From contig DASYMP010000049.1 in the NCBI GenBank assembly GCA_036009005.1, positions 1 through 20,501 on the forward strand: a stretch of DNA of 20,501 bases, in the 5' to 3' direction. The notes under the pieces were generated by a model. It had not been told where the DNA came from. It was given only the letters and a program-made list of their open reading frames with translations, and ran no database searches. Below are positions 20,115-20,501 of this stretch, one piece after another. The translations under genes and the position numbers were made by a program. Position 1 is the first letter of the stretch; every line of letters begins with the position of its first letter. Origin of the DNA: JACVRW01 sp036009005. GTDB taxonomy: Bacteria; Actinomycetota; Thermoleophilia; Solirubrobacterales; Thermoleophilaceae.

Positions 20115-20501
20115 GGTGGTGGGCTTGGCGAGAACGGCCTCGACGGCCGCCCGCGGCGAGTCCACCGCGAGCACGCCCTCGATGTCCCACGTGCCGAGAC
20201 CGACCACGCGCTTCCCGAGTCGGAGCGCCAGGGCGATCTCGGAGAGCGTGCCGTGGCCACCGCCCACGGCGAGCAGCGCGTCGCCCGCCCGGACGAGGAT
20301 GACGTTTCGCCCCTGTCCGAGACCCGTCGGAATGGCGATGTCCACGAACGCGTTCGCGTCCAAGCGGTCATTGCCCGGAAGCACTCCGACCGTGGTTCCT
20401 CCGGCCTCCTTCGCGCCCCTGCAGGCCGCTTCCATCACTCCGCCGAGCCCCCCGCACACGAGCATCGCGCCGCGCTCGGCGAGCTCACGACCGACGGTCT
20501 C
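20112..20501 (-). CDS. LOG/TIGR00725-like Rossmann protein, 5' end beyond the window
   Basis: The last 129 residues of a protein with the SLOG fold. ETVGRELAERGAMLVCGGLGGVMEAACRGAKEAGGTTVGVLPG at the window edge and AGDALLAVGGGHGTLSEIALAL are the nucleotide-binding parts; the second corresponds to the PGGxGTxxE motif of LOG enzymes, with GGGHGTLSE here. Because the first loses the P of PGG, TIGR00725-type proteins are a better match than true cytokinin-riboside phosphoribohydrolases. The family role is unclear; nucleotide or nucleotide-derivative binding is likely. An internal ATG at 20465 exists, but the frame continues with family-like residues to the window end, so the gene is truncated by the window and not short. 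The decarboxylase follows after 13 bases and may be co-transcribed. Confidence 0.8.
   Translation of the reverse strand, partial: ETVGRELAERGAMLVCGGLGGVMEAACRGAKEAGGTTVGVLPGNDRLDANAFVDIAIPTGLGQGRNVILVRAGDALLAVGGGHGTLSEIALALRLGKRVVGLGTWDIEGVLAVDSPRAAVEAVLAKPTT

Noticed and set aside
18692..20302. A 536-codon plus-strand open frame opposite the decarboxylase
   Set aside because: Antisense shadow of a gene with clear PLP motifs; composition is Arg/His-rich with no domain pattern.

Overview
The window is a dense, very GC-rich stretch (about 97% coding, no gap over 110 bases) from what looks like a high-GC actinobacterium. I would guess Thermoleophilia/Solirubrobacterales, but that is an inference. 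It rests on base composition, frequent GTG/TTG starts, start regions without Shine-Dalgarno sequences, a HadA/HadB-like MaoC pair, and hrcA followed directly by dnaJ without grpE or dnaK. I count 21 protein genes (dnaJ and a LOG-like gene run off the ends), no tRNA or rRNA, no CRISPR array and no transposase.

Left part (1-4740): a minus-strand set runs hadA-like, hadB-like, hrcA, dnaJ, with two 4-base GTGA start/stop overlaps. It diverges over only 21 bases from an MFS transporter. That gene meets, tail to tail, a group-2 sigma-70 factor whose start looks leaderless.

Middle (4741-7281): three plus-strand genes, a family 2 glycosyltransferase, a DegT/DnrJ-type sugar aminotransferase and a PglD/NeuD-type left-handed beta-helix acyltransferase. 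Together they suggest making and attaching an N-acylated amino sugar for a surface glycan.

Core block (7300-16474): lepA, a SnoaL-like protein, a ferritin-like protein, murJ, rpsT, holA, comEC, comEA and acylphosphatase. Together with hrcA-dnaJ this keeps much of the old bacterial gene order known from Bacillus (comEA-comEC-holA-rpsT-lepA-hrcA-dnaJ), interrupted by lineage-specific genes. comEA and comEC imply a DNA-uptake channel.

Right part (16481-20501): a guanidine-modifying (DDAH/amidinotransferase-fold) enzyme and an M20 N-carbamoyl amidohydrolase share an orientation, 28 bases apart. They converge on a PLP Orn/Lys/Arg decarboxylase that follows a LOG/TIGR00725-like gene. The enzyme chemistry would fit arginine to citrulline to ornithine to putrescine, or the agmatine route. 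This is the most interesting functional hypothesis here, but it is unproven.

Small-scale signals worth attention: mutually exclusive hairpins between rpsT and holA; a perfect GC hairpin abutting the comEA start codon; a pair of start regions (holA and the decarboxylase) sharing two 9-base blocks; and two convergent gene pairs whose stop codons overlap in CTAG. I found no clearly novel defence or mobile system.
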